From NCBI GenBank assembly GCA_902772615.1, contig CACYBC010000097.1:1-25626 (forward strand): a DNA stretch of 25,626 nucleotides, written 5' to 3'. The stretch comes from an uncultured Ruminococcus sp. GTDB lineage: Bacteria > Bacillota > Clostridia > Oscillospirales > Ruminococcaceae. Shown in pieces: positions 1 through 6,945 of the stretch; position 1 is the first letter of the stretch, and every line of letters starts with the position of its first letter. The notes under the pieces were generated by a model. The model did not search any database and was not told the origin of the DNA. It saw nothing but the letters and a program-made list of their open reading frames with translations. A program made the position numbers and the translations under genes.

Positions 1-84
1 AAGGCGATAGTCGACGGAAAACCGACCCACGTCTACGCCTGCACCCGTTGCCTCCGCTCCGGGAAAGTTACCAGAGCTATCTGA
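1..84 (+). CDS. rpmB: Large-subunit ribosomal protein L28, C-terminal fragment
   Basis: Only the last 27 residues are in the window; the gene begins upstream of base 1 and ends at the TGA at 82-84. The peptide contains VYACTRCLRSGKV, the characteristic C-terminal signature of L28 in the large ribosomal subunit. The CxxC seen here is half of the zinc-ribbon present in the cysteine-containing form of L28; the other cysteine pair would lie upstream, outside the window. A terminator follows about 50 bases later, so this is the last gene of its transcript. The family is clear despite the short length. Confidence 0.9.
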   Translation, partial: KAIVDGKPTHVYACTRCLRSGKVTRAI

Positions 85-132
85 GGACACTGTTTGTAAA
101 AGTGCGTTAAGCGCAAGAAAAAAGAAATCTTC

Positions 133-165
133 ACCCGTGATTGTCATGATTGCGGGTTTTTTCTT
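133..165 (+). terminator. Intrinsic terminator after rpmB
   Basis: The arms ACCCG (133-137) and CGGGT (153-157) pair, and inner A-T and wobble pairs extend the stem. A T-rich tail at 157-165 follows directly. An A-rich run at about 116-127 lies on the other side, so weak activity on the opposite strand is possible. It separates rpmB from the scpA promoter. Confidence 0.7.
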
Positions 166-206
166 TATCAGCAAGCTTTTCCCGGGTTTGCGGGAAGACT
201 GTCAAG

Positions 207-235
207 TTGTAATTGAAACTACCTTTAAATATAAT
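207..235 (+). promoter_or_regulatory. Sigma-A-type promoter of the scpA operon
   Basis: TTGTAA at 207-212 and a perfect TATAAT at 230-235 are separated by 17 bases. This predicts transcription starting near 241-243, immediately before a small hairpin at 244-262. It lies between the rpmB terminator and the scpA start and is the only good promoter seen ahead of the scpA-rluB run. Confidence 0.75.
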
Positions 236-243
236 TGTTTTGA

Positions 244-262
244 CGGACCGGGACTCGGTCCG
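244..262 (+). other. Hairpin at the 5' end of the scpA transcript
   Basis: CGGACCG (244-250) and CGGTCCG (256-262) form a perfect 7-bp stem with a 5-base loop. Given the -10 box at 230-235, this hairpin would sit at the very 5' end of the mRNA. Such 5'-terminal hairpins can protect mRNA from 5'-dependent decay; that role is an inference here. Confidence 0.5.
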
Positions 263-287
263 GATCACATGAACGGGATCATCTGCC

Positions 288-1001
288 GTGCAGGAACTTA
301 CTTATCACATCCAGGATTTCGAAGGGCCTCTGGATCTGCTGCTCCATCTGCTGTCGGTACATAAGATGAGTTTGCTGGATATACACATCTACGAACTCAT
401 CGACCAGTACCTCGACTTCATCGGGAGCGTGGGTCCGGAAGAACTTGAGTCTGCAAGTGAGTTCATCGAGATGGCTGCCAGGCTCGTCTACATGAAATCC
501 ATCGCTCTTCTTCCCAGAGAAGAGGAGAAGGAGGAACTCACCAGAGAACTCACCGGCAGACTGATAGAGTATTCTCTGTGCAAGGAGGCCGCGGTCAAAC
601 TGCGCGACATATCCGAAGGAGTCAATTTCTTCGTGCGGCAGCCCATGAAGATAAAGCTGAGCACGGAGTATTCACGCAAACACGATCCTGCGGACCTTCT
701 CGGCGCGTACCTGAACGTGCAGGGGAAGGCGGCGAGGGACACTGACCTCAGCAGATTCGAGCCGATAGTCACTGCGCCTGTGGTCTCGGTCAGCAGCAGA
801 GTCGTAAGCATTCTCGGGGCTCTGCGCCGGAAGAACGGCAGGCACATCAGCGACTTTTTCAGGAACACGTCGGGAAAGAGCGAGACGGTCGCAACGTTCC
901 TGGGTATCCTGGAACTGATTCGCGACGGAAGGATAACCGTTGATGATGAAGGAACGGTTAAGACCAGGGAAGGAAGAGAGGACGCGGCAGATGGACAATA
1001 A
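288..1001 (+). CDS. scpA: Segregation and condensation protein A (ScpA kleisin)
   Basis: ScpA is the kleisin subunit that closes the SMC ring and, with ScpB, condenses and segregates the chromosome. The 237-residue product has the typical N-terminus (YHIQDFEGPLDLLLHLL, then a segment with DIHIYELIDQYLDFI) and a C-terminal winged-helix region with VATFLGILELI before about residue 220. Its length is normal for the family. The start is a GTG at 288-290; the in-frame upstream sequence offers no better codon, and the SD-like sequence is weak (around GGGAT at 275-279), so translation may be modest. It opens an operon whose next gene, scpB, overlaps it by 11 bases, as expected for stoichiometric partners. 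Confidence 0.95.
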   Translation: MQELTYHIQDFEGPLDLLLHLLSVHKMSLLDIHIYELIDQYLDFIGSVGPEELESASEFIEMAARLVYMKSIALLPREEEKEELTRELTGRLIEYSLCKEAAVKLRDISEGVNFFVRQPMKIKLSTEYSRKHDPADLLGAYLNVQGKAARDTDLSRFEPIVTAPVVSVSSRVVSILGALRRKNGRHISDFFRNTSGKSETVATFLGILELIRDGRITVDDEGTVKTREGREDAADGQ

Positions 1002-1554
1002 TTATTACAGATCGGCTCTGGAAGCTGTCCTGTTCGCTGTGGCAGAGCCTGTATCTGCTCAGAAGCTTGCCGATGCCCTCAGCATAGAGACCGGCACGGT
1101 GCTCAATCTTCTGGCGGAGATCTCGCAGGATCTTGATTCCAGGGATTCGGGACTTTGCCTGCTCAGGTTCGAGGACAGATACCAGCTTTCGACAAGACCG
1201 AAATTCGCGGATTTCGTCGTCAGGGCACTGGACAACAGGAGGAACGCTCCTCTGTCCCAGGCTGCGATGGAGGTCCTTTCCATAATCGCATACAATCAGC
1301 CCGTATCCAGGGCTTTCATAGATGAGATCAGGGGAGTCGACAGTTCTTCTGCGCTCGGAACGCTGATCTCAAGGAATCTGGTCGAGGAAGCCGGAAGACT
1401 CGATCTTCCCGGAAGGCCGGTGAGCTTCGTGACCACAGACAATTTCCTCAGATGCTTCAACCTCACTTCACTTGAGGATCTTCCTCCGCTCCACGGAGAG
1501 ACTGTCCTCGATGCGCCGCAGGAAGAAGAGTACGAGGAACTCACGTTTGAATGA
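991..1554 (+). CDS. scpB: Segregation and condensation protein B (ScpB)
   Basis: ScpB dimerises and binds the central part of ScpA in the SMC-ScpAB condensin complex. The 187-residue product starts MDNNYYRSALEAVLFAVAEPVS and contains the conserved AAMEVLSIIAYNQPVSRAFIDEIRGVDSS segment of the second winged-helix domain, then RLDLPGRPVSFVTTDNFLRCFNL. I chose ATG 991 rather than the in-frame ATGs from 940. It gives the normal family N-terminus and is preceded by the purine-rich GGAAGGAAGAGAGG at 968-981. The gene overlaps scpA by 11 bases, and its stop overlaps the next start as ATGA. The C-terminal acidic tail (about 15 residues, rich in Glu) is a common feature. Confidence 0.95.
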   Translation: MDNNYYRSALEAVLFAVAEPVSAQKLADALSIETGTVLNLLAEISQDLDSRDSGLCLLRFEDRYQLSTRPKFADFVVRALDNRRNAPLSQAAMEVLSIIAYNQPVSRAFIDEIRGVDSSSALGTLISRNLVEEAGRLDLPGRPVSFVTTDNFLRCFNLTSLEDLPPLHGETVLDAPQEEEYEELTFE

Positions 1555-2324
1555 AACTGTTTTTCCGCATCCTTAAGATCGTATTCACTGTTCTGGGAGG
1601 GCTGCTTCTGATACTCCTGCTCTTCCCGGTGCGGCTGGACATCCTCTGGCAGGATGCCGTGCTCAGGGCTGACCTGAGTTACATCTTCTTCCGAAAGAGA
1701 CTGAGCCCTAAGGACAAAAATGGGAAAGAAAAAGAGACACTCGGAGAAGAAGCGGATGACGGATCTGCCGTGACTGGCAGCCATTCCGCGCAGATGGCAT
1801 CAGAGACTGGTCCGGCGCATGACAGCGCTCCTGTGCCGCAGGAGGAAGAGAAAGAGCCGGAGCAGGTAAAACAGGAAAAAGAAAGTAAGAAGACAGAAAA
1901 GGAAGAAGAAACTCTGTCCGGGACGATAGAAAAGATAAAGCGCATCGTGTCTCCGCTGCTGAGACCCGGTTACTGGCTCTTCAGGATGCTGCTGAGGGCG
2001 GTGCATGTAAGGGATGTAAGCGTAGTCGTGAACGTCACGGGATCCGATCCGGCGTCGGTCGGATTCAGGAGCGGTATCCAGTGGTCCCTTATCGGAAACT
2101 TCATGAACACGCTGAATTACCTGTTCGGTAAAAATGTGACATACGGTGACATCACCGTTTATCCCTGTTTCGGCGATGCCGAACCCAAGGAAGAAAAAAT
2201 GAGCTGCACCGTATCGGTGCGGCCACTGATAGTGATCCTGCTGGTCCTTGGCTTCCTGCTCGGATACCTGTTCGAGCTCGTCAGGAACCTGCTTAAAAGA
2301 GGAGGAAAAAAGAATGTCAAGTGA
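1551..2324 (+). CDS. DUF2953 (YtfI-like) membrane protein
   Basis: A 257-residue protein with an N-terminal membrane segment at about residues 4-27 (ILKIVFTVLGGLLLILLLF). A long charged Lys/Glu-rich stretch spans about 50-130. A globular part with NVTGSDPASVGF, FMNTLNYLFG and YGDITVYPCFG follows, and there is a second hydrophobic segment near residues 224-245. The position between scpB and a gerW/ytfJ-type gene, together with the layout, matches the DUF2953/YtfI family, which commonly neighbours ytfJ in Firmicutes. Molecular function is unknown; a link to sporulation is inferred only from the neighbour. Start and stop overlap scpB (ATGA at 1551-1554) and gerW (11 bases). The charged insert looks disordered and is probably poorly conserved. 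Confidence 0.75.
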   Translation: MKLFFRILKIVFTVLGGLLLILLLFPVRLDILWQDAVLRADLSYIFFRKRLSPKDKNGKEKETLGEEADDGSAVTGSHSAQMASETGPAHDSAPVPQEEEKEPEQVKQEKESKKTEKEEETLSGTIEKIKRIVSPLLRPGYWLFRMLLRAVHVRDVSVVVNVTGSDPASVGFRSGIQWSLIGNFMNTLNYLFGKNVTYGDITVYPCFGDAEPKEEKMSCTVSVRPLIVILLVLGFLLGYLFELVRNLLKRGGKKNVK

Positions 2325-2700
2325 ACGCGGCGTAAATCTTCTCACGGAGGTCGCCCTCAACAAGATCAGAGCGCTGACTGACACCGGAACGGTGATAGGA
2401 GATCCCATCACCCTTCCTAACGGCTGCAGCGCGGTGCCGGTGTCCAGAGTGTCCTTCGGGTTTGCTTCCGGAGGATCCGATCTTCCCAGCAGCAAGTCCG
2501 AAATGTTCGGCGGCGGAGTGGGCGGCGGAGTCACCATCACACCGATAGCTTTCCTTGTCACACAGGGAGACAGCGTCAAGATCATGCAGCTCGATACCAT
2601 AGGAAGCACGGCAGACAACTTCGTGAGAACGCTTCCGGATCTTGTCGACAGGATCTCAAGGATGACGGGCAAGAACACGGAAAAGAAGGAAGAGGACTGA
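2314..2700 (+). CDS. gerW: GerW/YtfJ family sporulation-associated protein
   Basis: The 128-residue product has the family hallmarks: an N-terminal helix, GTVIGDPITLPNG and VPVSRVSFGFASGG, the glycine-rich EMFGGGVGGGVTITPIAFLV, then the C-terminal IGSTADNFVRTLPDLVDRI. In B. subtilis the homologue (YtfJ/GerW) is a spore protein linked to germination, so its presence suggests a spore-forming lineage; it does not prove sporulation here. ATG 2314 is chosen over the in-frame 2248 because a strong AGAGGAGG (2298-2305) lies just upstream and the longer form would add unrelated sequence overlapping the upstream gene. Next comes rluB after about 30 bases. Confidence 0.88.
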   Translation: MSSERGVNLLTEVALNKIRALTDTGTVIGDPITLPNGCSAVPVSRVSFGFASGGSDLPSSKSEMFGGGVGGGVTITPIAFLVTQGDSVKIMQLDTIGSTADNFVRTLPDLVDRISRMTGKNTEKKEED

Positions 2701-2731
2701 TCCCGCAGCGGTGCGGTGACCGGTGAGTCTA

Positions 2732-3478
2732 ATGGAAGAGAGAATTCAGAAAGTATTGTCTGCACAGGGCATCTGCTCCAGAAGGGAAGCGGACAGGATG
2801 CTTGCGGAAGGAAGGATAGCCGTGAACGGCCGCAGGGCAGGACCGGGTTCGAAGATGGATCCGGCCAAGGATGTCCTGCACGTCGACGGCAGGAGAGTGC
2901 AGCTGCAGAAGAAGGTGCAGAAACTGTATTTCATGCTCAATAAACCGAGAGGATATGTCACGACTCTCAGGGATTCGCATGCCGATAAGACTGTGGCGGA
3001 GCTGATGGAGAACGAGGAGGTCAGGCTCTATCCGGTGGGAAGGCTCGACAAGGACTCCGAAGGTCTGCTGATAATGACAAATGACGGCGAGTTCACGAAC
3101 CTGCTGACACATCCGTCGGGCAAGGTCACGAAGAGCTACAGAGTCAGCGTGGAGCCCTATCCGACCGAGGAGCAGCTCGTGGAATTGTCCTCAGGCGTCA
3201 AACTCGATGACGGGTTCGTCACACAGCCCGCAAGAGTGAGGGTCACCGGAGGAGACGGTTCCTCGAAAGGCACGCTGGAGATAATCATCACGGAAGGGCA
3301 CAACCGCGAAGTCAGAAGGATGTGCGACGCAGTGGGACTGAGCGTCACCAGACTCAAGAGGACCGCAATAGGTCCTCTCACGCTCGGAAAGCTGAGAGCA
3401 GGGGAATACCGCCAGCTCAAGCCGTCGGAGATCGCGGCACTGCGCAGAAATGCGTCGGCGCCGGGCAAAGAAAAATAA
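2732..3478 (+). CDS. rluB: 23S rRNA pseudouridine synthase, RluB/RsuA family
   Basis: The enzyme isomerises a uridine of rRNA to pseudouridine. The 248-residue product has an N-terminal S4 RNA-binding domain (about 1-60: RIQKVLSAQGICSRREADRML) and a synthase domain. That domain holds the catalytic motif GRLDKDSEGLL, with the presumed nucleophile Asp106, then THPSGKVTKSYRV and EGHNREVRRMCDAVG. RsuA and RluB/RluE/RluF share this architecture, so the exact target is inferred from the usual Firmicutes RluB assignment. ATG 2732 is preferred because GGTGAG (2722-2727) sits 4 bases upstream and the S4 domain begins at once; GTG 2723 is possible. It is the last gene of the scpA operon and ends 14 bases before a strong terminator. 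Confidence 0.88.
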   Translation: MEERIQKVLSAQGICSRREADRMLAEGRIAVNGRRAGPGSKMDPAKDVLHVDGRRVQLQKKVQKLYFMLNKPRGYVTTLRDSHADKTVAELMENEEVRLYPVGRLDKDSEGLLIMTNDGEFTNLLTHPSGKVTKSYRVSVEPYPTEEQLVELSSGVKLDDGFVTQPARVRVTGGDGSSKGTLEIIITEGHNREVRRMCDAVGLSVTRLKRTAIGPLTLGKLRAGEYRQLKPSEIAALRRNASAPGKEK

Positions 3479-3492
3479 ACACGGAACACAGG

Positions 3493-3524
3493 AAGAGAGA
3501 CTGCCCTGCGGCAGTCTCTCTTTT
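3493..3524. terminator. Strong terminator between convergent rluB and the glucosidase gene
   Basis: A perfect 13-bp stem, AAGAGAGACTGCC (3493-3505) with GGCAGTCTCTCTT (3510-3522), has a 4-base loop CTGC. On the plus strand it ends in a short T tract to 3524. The genes on either side converge here, so it probably serves rluB mainly and may also act on minus-strand transcripts, whose T tract is weaker. Confidence 0.85.
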
Positions 3525-3533
3525 GATCTGTAT

Positions 3534-5405
3534 TCATATTCTGCTGAAGTACACTTCTGCTTCATATGGCCTGAGCATGTTGCCGGGGTCGCTGTAGTTG
3601 GATATGATCCTGTCTCCGCTGATGCCCTTCGGTCTCTTTGCCGTTCCGCCCGTGAGATTGACCACCACGGTGAACCTTTCGTTCGCTTCCCTGATGAATG
3701 CGAGGACGTCCTTTCCCGCATCTATCCTGCGGAAGGATCCGTAGATAAGGGTCTTCTTGTGGTCTTTTCTGAGCCCTATCATGTAGCGGTAGAAGTTCAG
3801 GACAGAATCGGGATCGAAGTACTCATCCGCCACATTGACTGTCACATGATCCGGATTCACGCCGATCCACGGCTCGGCATCGCTGAATCCCGCCGCGGAG
3901 GTGCCGTCCCACTGCATGGGGATCCTGGCGTGATCCCTGGAACCGTACAGGAGGCGCTGCATCGCTTCCTTCTGCGTCATCCCTTTGCCGGTCTGCTCAT
4001 CGAAATAGTTCAGAGACTCGATGTCCCTGTACTGTGAGAGGTCCGTGAACGGATAGTCGGTCATGCCGATCTCGCTGCCCTGGTAGATATAAGGCGTGCC
4101 TTTCATCGTCATGAGGATCGTGGCAAGCAGTTTGTTTATCTCGTCGTGATATCTTCCTTCGTGATCGATCTTGGAGCACATCCTGGGATTGTCATGGTTG
4201 TCGAAGAAAAGCGTAGGCCAGCAGTGATCGGAATACTCGGTCTGCCAGCGGAGAAGTTCCGGCATCATCTTTCGCAGATCGAGATCATAGACATCGAATC
4301 TCTTTTTTCCGGGATTGTCTATATGATCGAACGAGAACAGCTGAGAAAGCTCGCCTCTGTCGTCTCCCGTGATCATCCTGGACATCCTGATGCCGTTGCC
4401 CGGACACTCGCCCACCGTATACGCACCATGAGGTTCCAGCACTTCACGGTTGAACTCCCGCAGGTATTCGTCCAGATGCGGACCGTGGAAATAGTGTTCG
4501 ATCCCTGTGAATGAGATGAGTTCTCCGACCGTAGGATCGCCGTCCGGCAGTCCGTCTGCCTTGGATATGAAACTGACCACGTCCAGCCGGAAACCGTCGG
4601 CGCCGAGATCGAGCCAGAAATCCGCGATGTCGTACATCTCTCTTCGGACCTGAGGGTTGTCCCAGTTGAGATCCATCTGCTTGTCCGCGAACAGGTGCAG
4701 GGCATACCTGCCCGTCTGAGGGAAATACTTCCAGGCCGGTCCGGAGAAGAATGAGGTCCAGTTGTTCGGCTCATCCTTCCATATATAGTAATCCATGTAT
4801 CTCTCGTCGCCGGCCAGGGCTTTGCGGAACCACTCATGCTCATCGGATGTATGGTTCATGACCAGATCGATTATGAGCCTGATCCCTCTGGCATGGCATT
4901 CGTCTATGAGTCTTCTGACATCGTCCAGTGTACCGAATTCGGCCATGATCTTCCGGTAATCGCGGATATCATACCCGTTATCGGCGTTCGGAGAGTCATA
5001 GAACGGGGAGCACCATATCGCGTCGACTCCAAGAGACTTTATGTAGTCAAGTTTTTCGATGATGCCCGGTATGTCTCCTATGCCGTCCGCATTGCTGTCG
5101 CGGAACGAGCGGGGATATACCTGATAGAATACGGCTTCCTTCCACCATTCATGCCTGACCGTGCCGTCCTCGCCGGGGTCTTCGTCCTTAAGGGAATTGA
5201 GGATCTCTATCAGTGCATCGACGGAAGCGTCGCTCAGTTTTCCGAAACTGAGTCGTTTCAGGGAACCTATCTTCAGAAGACCCAGGGGAGTCCTCCTCAC
5301 TGCGTCCAGATCCATGCCGAGCGAATAGAGCAGCCTTGCTATTATGTCATGGCCTGAGGCTGTTTCGATCACGTCCTTCAGTCTTGAATTCCTGGTTATC
5401 TCCAT
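3534..5405 (-). CDS. GH13 alpha-glucosidase (oligo-1,6-glucosidase-like) with N-terminal extension
   Basis: A cytoplasmic glycoside hydrolase (no signal peptide) of 623 residues that should release glucose from short alpha-linked oligosaccharides. The GH13 core begins near residue 86 (WWKEAVFYQVYPRSF). All conserved regions are present: DLVMNHTSDEH (180-190), GFRLDVVSF with nucleophile Asp275, TVGECPG with acid/base Glu333, and FFDNHDNPR with Asp405. The residue after the nucleophile is Val276; in this family Val there is associated with alpha-1,6 bonds and Thr with alpha-1,4, which favours isomaltose-type substrates. Residues 1-85 are an extra helical segment absent from the roughly 560-residue textbook enzymes. 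A GGAGG (minus strand, 5417-5413) lies 7 bases before the ATG. No transporter or regulator gene adjoins it. Confidence 0.92.
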   Translation of the reverse strand: MEITRNSRLKDVIETASGHDIIARLLYSLGMDLDAVRRTPLGLLKIGSLKRLSFGKLSDASVDALIEILNSLKDEDPGEDGTVRHEWWKEAVFYQVYPRSFRDSNADGIGDIPGIIEKLDYIKSLGVDAIWCSPFYDSPNADNGYDIRDYRKIMAEFGTLDDVRRLIDECHARGIRLIIDLVMNHTSDEHEWFRKALAGDERYMDYYIWKDEPNNWTSFFSGPAWKYFPQTGRYALHLFADKQMDLNWDNPQVRREMYDIADFWLDLGADGFRLDVVSFISKADGLPDGDPTVGELISFTGIEHYFHGPHLDEYLREFNREVLEPHGAYTVGECPGNGIRMSRMITGDDRGELSQLFSFDHIDNPGKKRFDVYDLDLRKMMPELLRWQTEYSDHCWPTLFFDNHDNPRMCSKIDHEGRYHDEINKLLATILMTMKGTPYIYQGSEIGMTDYPFTDLSQYRDIESLNYFDEQTGKGMTQKEAMQRLLYGSRDHARIPMQWDGTSAAGFSDAEPWIGVNPDHVTVNVADEYFDPDSVLNFYRYMIGLRKDHKKTLIYGSFRRIDAGKDVLAFIREANERFTVVVNLTGGTAKRPKGISGDRIISNYSDPGNMLRPYEAEVYFSRI

Positions 5406-5444
5406 TGCAGGTCCTCCAGCTCCTCAGTTGTGTTGTCCATGTTG

Positions 5445-5473
5445 AGTATACCACTGCGGGAGCATCCCGTTCA
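5445..5473 (-). promoter_or_regulatory. Probable extended -10 promoter of the glucosidase gene
   Basis: On the minus strand TATACT (5450-5445) is preceded by TG plus one base, an extended -10 element. The -35 area (about 5473-5468, TGAACG) matches poorly, as is usual for extended -10 promoters. The predicted leader is about 30 bases and carries the GGAGG ribosome binding site. Confidence 0.55.
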
Positions 5474-5510
5474 GCATCAATAAGCTCAGCGGGGAGTTCT
5501 CAGGAAGCAG

Positions 5511-5530
5511 ACAGCAGAGTTATTTGCTGT
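5511..5530. promoter_or_regulatory. Candidate operator palindrome overlapping the carboxyl-transfer operon promoter
   Basis: ACAGCA (5511-5516) and TGCTGT (5525-5530) are perfect inverted arms around 8 bases. The right arm ends on the first base of the -35 box of the plus-strand promoter. The size and place suit a dimeric regulator, but six-base arms can arise by chance and no known box is recognised. Confidence 0.3.
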
Positions 5531-5558
5531 TGAAATAAAACGGCAGTTAATGTATAGT
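5530..5558 (+). promoter_or_regulatory. Sigma-A promoter of the biotin carboxyl-transfer operon
   Basis: TTGAAA (5530-5535) and TATAGT (5553-5558) are 17 bases apart. Transcription would start near 5565, giving a leader of about 45 bases that contains GAAAGAGGGG (5592-5601) ahead of the first ATG. It is divergent to the glucosidase promoter within one gap of about 200 bases. Confidence 0.75.
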
Positions 5559-5608
5559 AGAGATAATTTGGGCTTTTTATAAGAGAGCAATGAAAGAGGG
5601 GTAATTTG

Positions 5609-6928
5609 ATGGCTGATAAACAGCAAAAACTGGACGCCTTGAAGCGTCTGTCGCTCTTGTTTGATGACGGCGCGTACGAACTGCTCGACGGTTCCGCCGA
5701 CACAGGAGCAAGGATTGCTCACGGTACCGTTTACGGCACCGCGGTATTCGCCTATGTAGAGGGCGGATGCGGAGCATTCAGCACTGCTACGGCGGGAAAA
5801 CTTTCAAAGGTGTACGATCTCGCTGAGAAAACCGGTTCTCCGGTAGTGGCAGTTTATGACAGCAAGGGTGTTGATCTTCAGGGAGGCGGCCTCACTCTGG
5901 ACGCCTGCGCCGAACTTCTCCACCGCTGCTCAAGAGTATCCGGAGTAGTTCCGCAGATCGCGGTAGTGGCTGGGACATGCGGCGGTTTTGAATCAGTCTG
6001 CGCTTCGCTTGCGGACGTATGTCTCATGGAAAGCAAAGCAGAATTCTTCCTCACAGCTCCGTTCAACGATCTTTCGGATTCCGCCGCAAAGAAGATAGCC
6101 GGTTCTGCCGAATATGCTCAGAAAGCTTCCGCTGCCGCAGTGGTCTGCGACGGGGAAGAAGCGCTCTTCAGCAAGACCAGGCAGCTGGTCGGCATGCTTC
6201 CGAGCAATAACCTTGAATCTCCTCCTTTCTGTGATTTCTCCGAGCCTGAGAGGAATGCGGCAGAAGACGCAGTCCTCGGCACGGTGGACGCAGGCAGCGA
6301 GATCGAGCTGTTCGCCGGAAAAGGCCTCTCATCCAGAACATATCTCGCCACCGTGCTCGGAAGCCCGGTCGGCATAGTGTCCGTCAGCGGACGTGTCTGC
6401 AGGAACGACAGCCTCAAGATATCCCGCCTCGTGCAGTTCTGCGATGCGTTCTCGGTTCCTGTTGTGACATTCCTCGACAGCGAGGGATTCCTCGTCTCAG
6501 CCGACAATGATATGAACGGTGGCATCAGGAACGCGGCCATCCTTTCCCACACCCTCTCACAGGCCACCACAGCCAAGATCACAGTGGTCACGGGAAACGC
6601 GATAGGTTCCCTCTTCTCGGTGATCTGCGGCAAGTCTGCCTCGGATCTGCGCTTTGCATGGAACGGCGCCGTCATCGGCGAGCTCGCTCCCAAGGCAGCG
6701 GTCGCGGTCATGTGGCCCGACAGGATCGAGAAGGACAGCGATATCGAGAGACTCGCGGTACAGTACGCCGCGGAAGAGGAATCTGCAGAGAAAGCCTTTG
6801 AGAACGGGATCATCGACAGAGTCATTGCTCCTGAGAATACCCGCTCCGCAGTTTCCGCAGCACTCGATATGCTCGCATCCAAGCGCGTAAGCAATGTTTC
6901 CAGAAAACACGGCAATATGCCTTATTAA
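5609..6928 (+). CDS. Divergent 12S/MmdA-type carboxyltransferase subunit
   Basis: A 439-residue relative of the methylmalonyl-CoA/glutaconyl-CoA carboxyltransferase family (crotonase-like fold), shorter than the usual roughly 510-525. Family anchors are RLSLLFDDGAYELLD at the N-terminus, SGVVPQIAVVAGTCGG, GMLPSNNLESPP, LVQFCDAFSVPVVTFLD (275-290) and the C-terminal IIDRVIAPENTR...RKHGNMPY. Several active-site motifs are altered: SKGVDLQGG (85-93) stands where family members have SGGARIQEG, and AIGSLF (331-336) stands where they have AYGGAY. The N-terminus is also about 35 residues shorter. Because a biotin carrier and a 5S-type subunit follow directly, it likely belongs to a biotin-dependent carboxyl-transfer complex, but its acyl-CoA substrate, or even catalytic competence, is uncertain. 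ATG 5609 fits the SD; TTG 5606 is the alternative. Confidence 0.8.
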   Translation: MADKQQKLDALKRLSLLFDDGAYELLDGSADTGARIAHGTVYGTAVFAYVEGGCGAFSTATAGKLSKVYDLAEKTGSPVVAVYDSKGVDLQGGGLTLDACAELLHRCSRVSGVVPQIAVVAGTCGGFESVCASLADVCLMESKAEFFLTAPFNDLSDSAAKKIAGSAEYAQKASAAAVVCDGEEALFSKTRQLVGMLPSNNLESPPFCDFSEPERNAAEDAVLGTVDAGSEIELFAGKGLSSRTYLATVLGSPVGIVSVSGRVCRNDSLKISRLVQFCDAFSVPVVTFLDSEGFLVSADNDMNGGIRNAAILSHTLSQATTAKITVVTGNAIGSLFSVICGKSASDLRFAWNGAVIGELAPKAAVAVMWPDRIEKDSDIERLAVQYAAEEESAEKAFENGIIDRVIAPENTRSAVSAALDMLASKRVSNVSRKHGNMPY

Positions 6929-6945
6929 TATCGGAGGATCGAAGA

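Noticed and set aside
137..364. Small frame starting in the rpmB terminator and overlapping scpA; also a 31-codon version from ATG 269
   Set aside because: It begins inside the terminator or lacks an SD, overlaps the conserved scpA N-terminus and has no recognisable content. A leader peptide at 269 cannot be excluded but nothing supports it.
3450..4037. Plus-strand open frame over the end of rluB and the glucosidase gene
   Set aside because: It runs through a 13-bp-stem terminator and is antisense to conserved GH13 sequence.
5406..5608. Catabolite-repression (cre) box in the divergent promoter gap
   Set aside because: No sequence fits the cre consensus well on either strand, despite the sugar-related gene.
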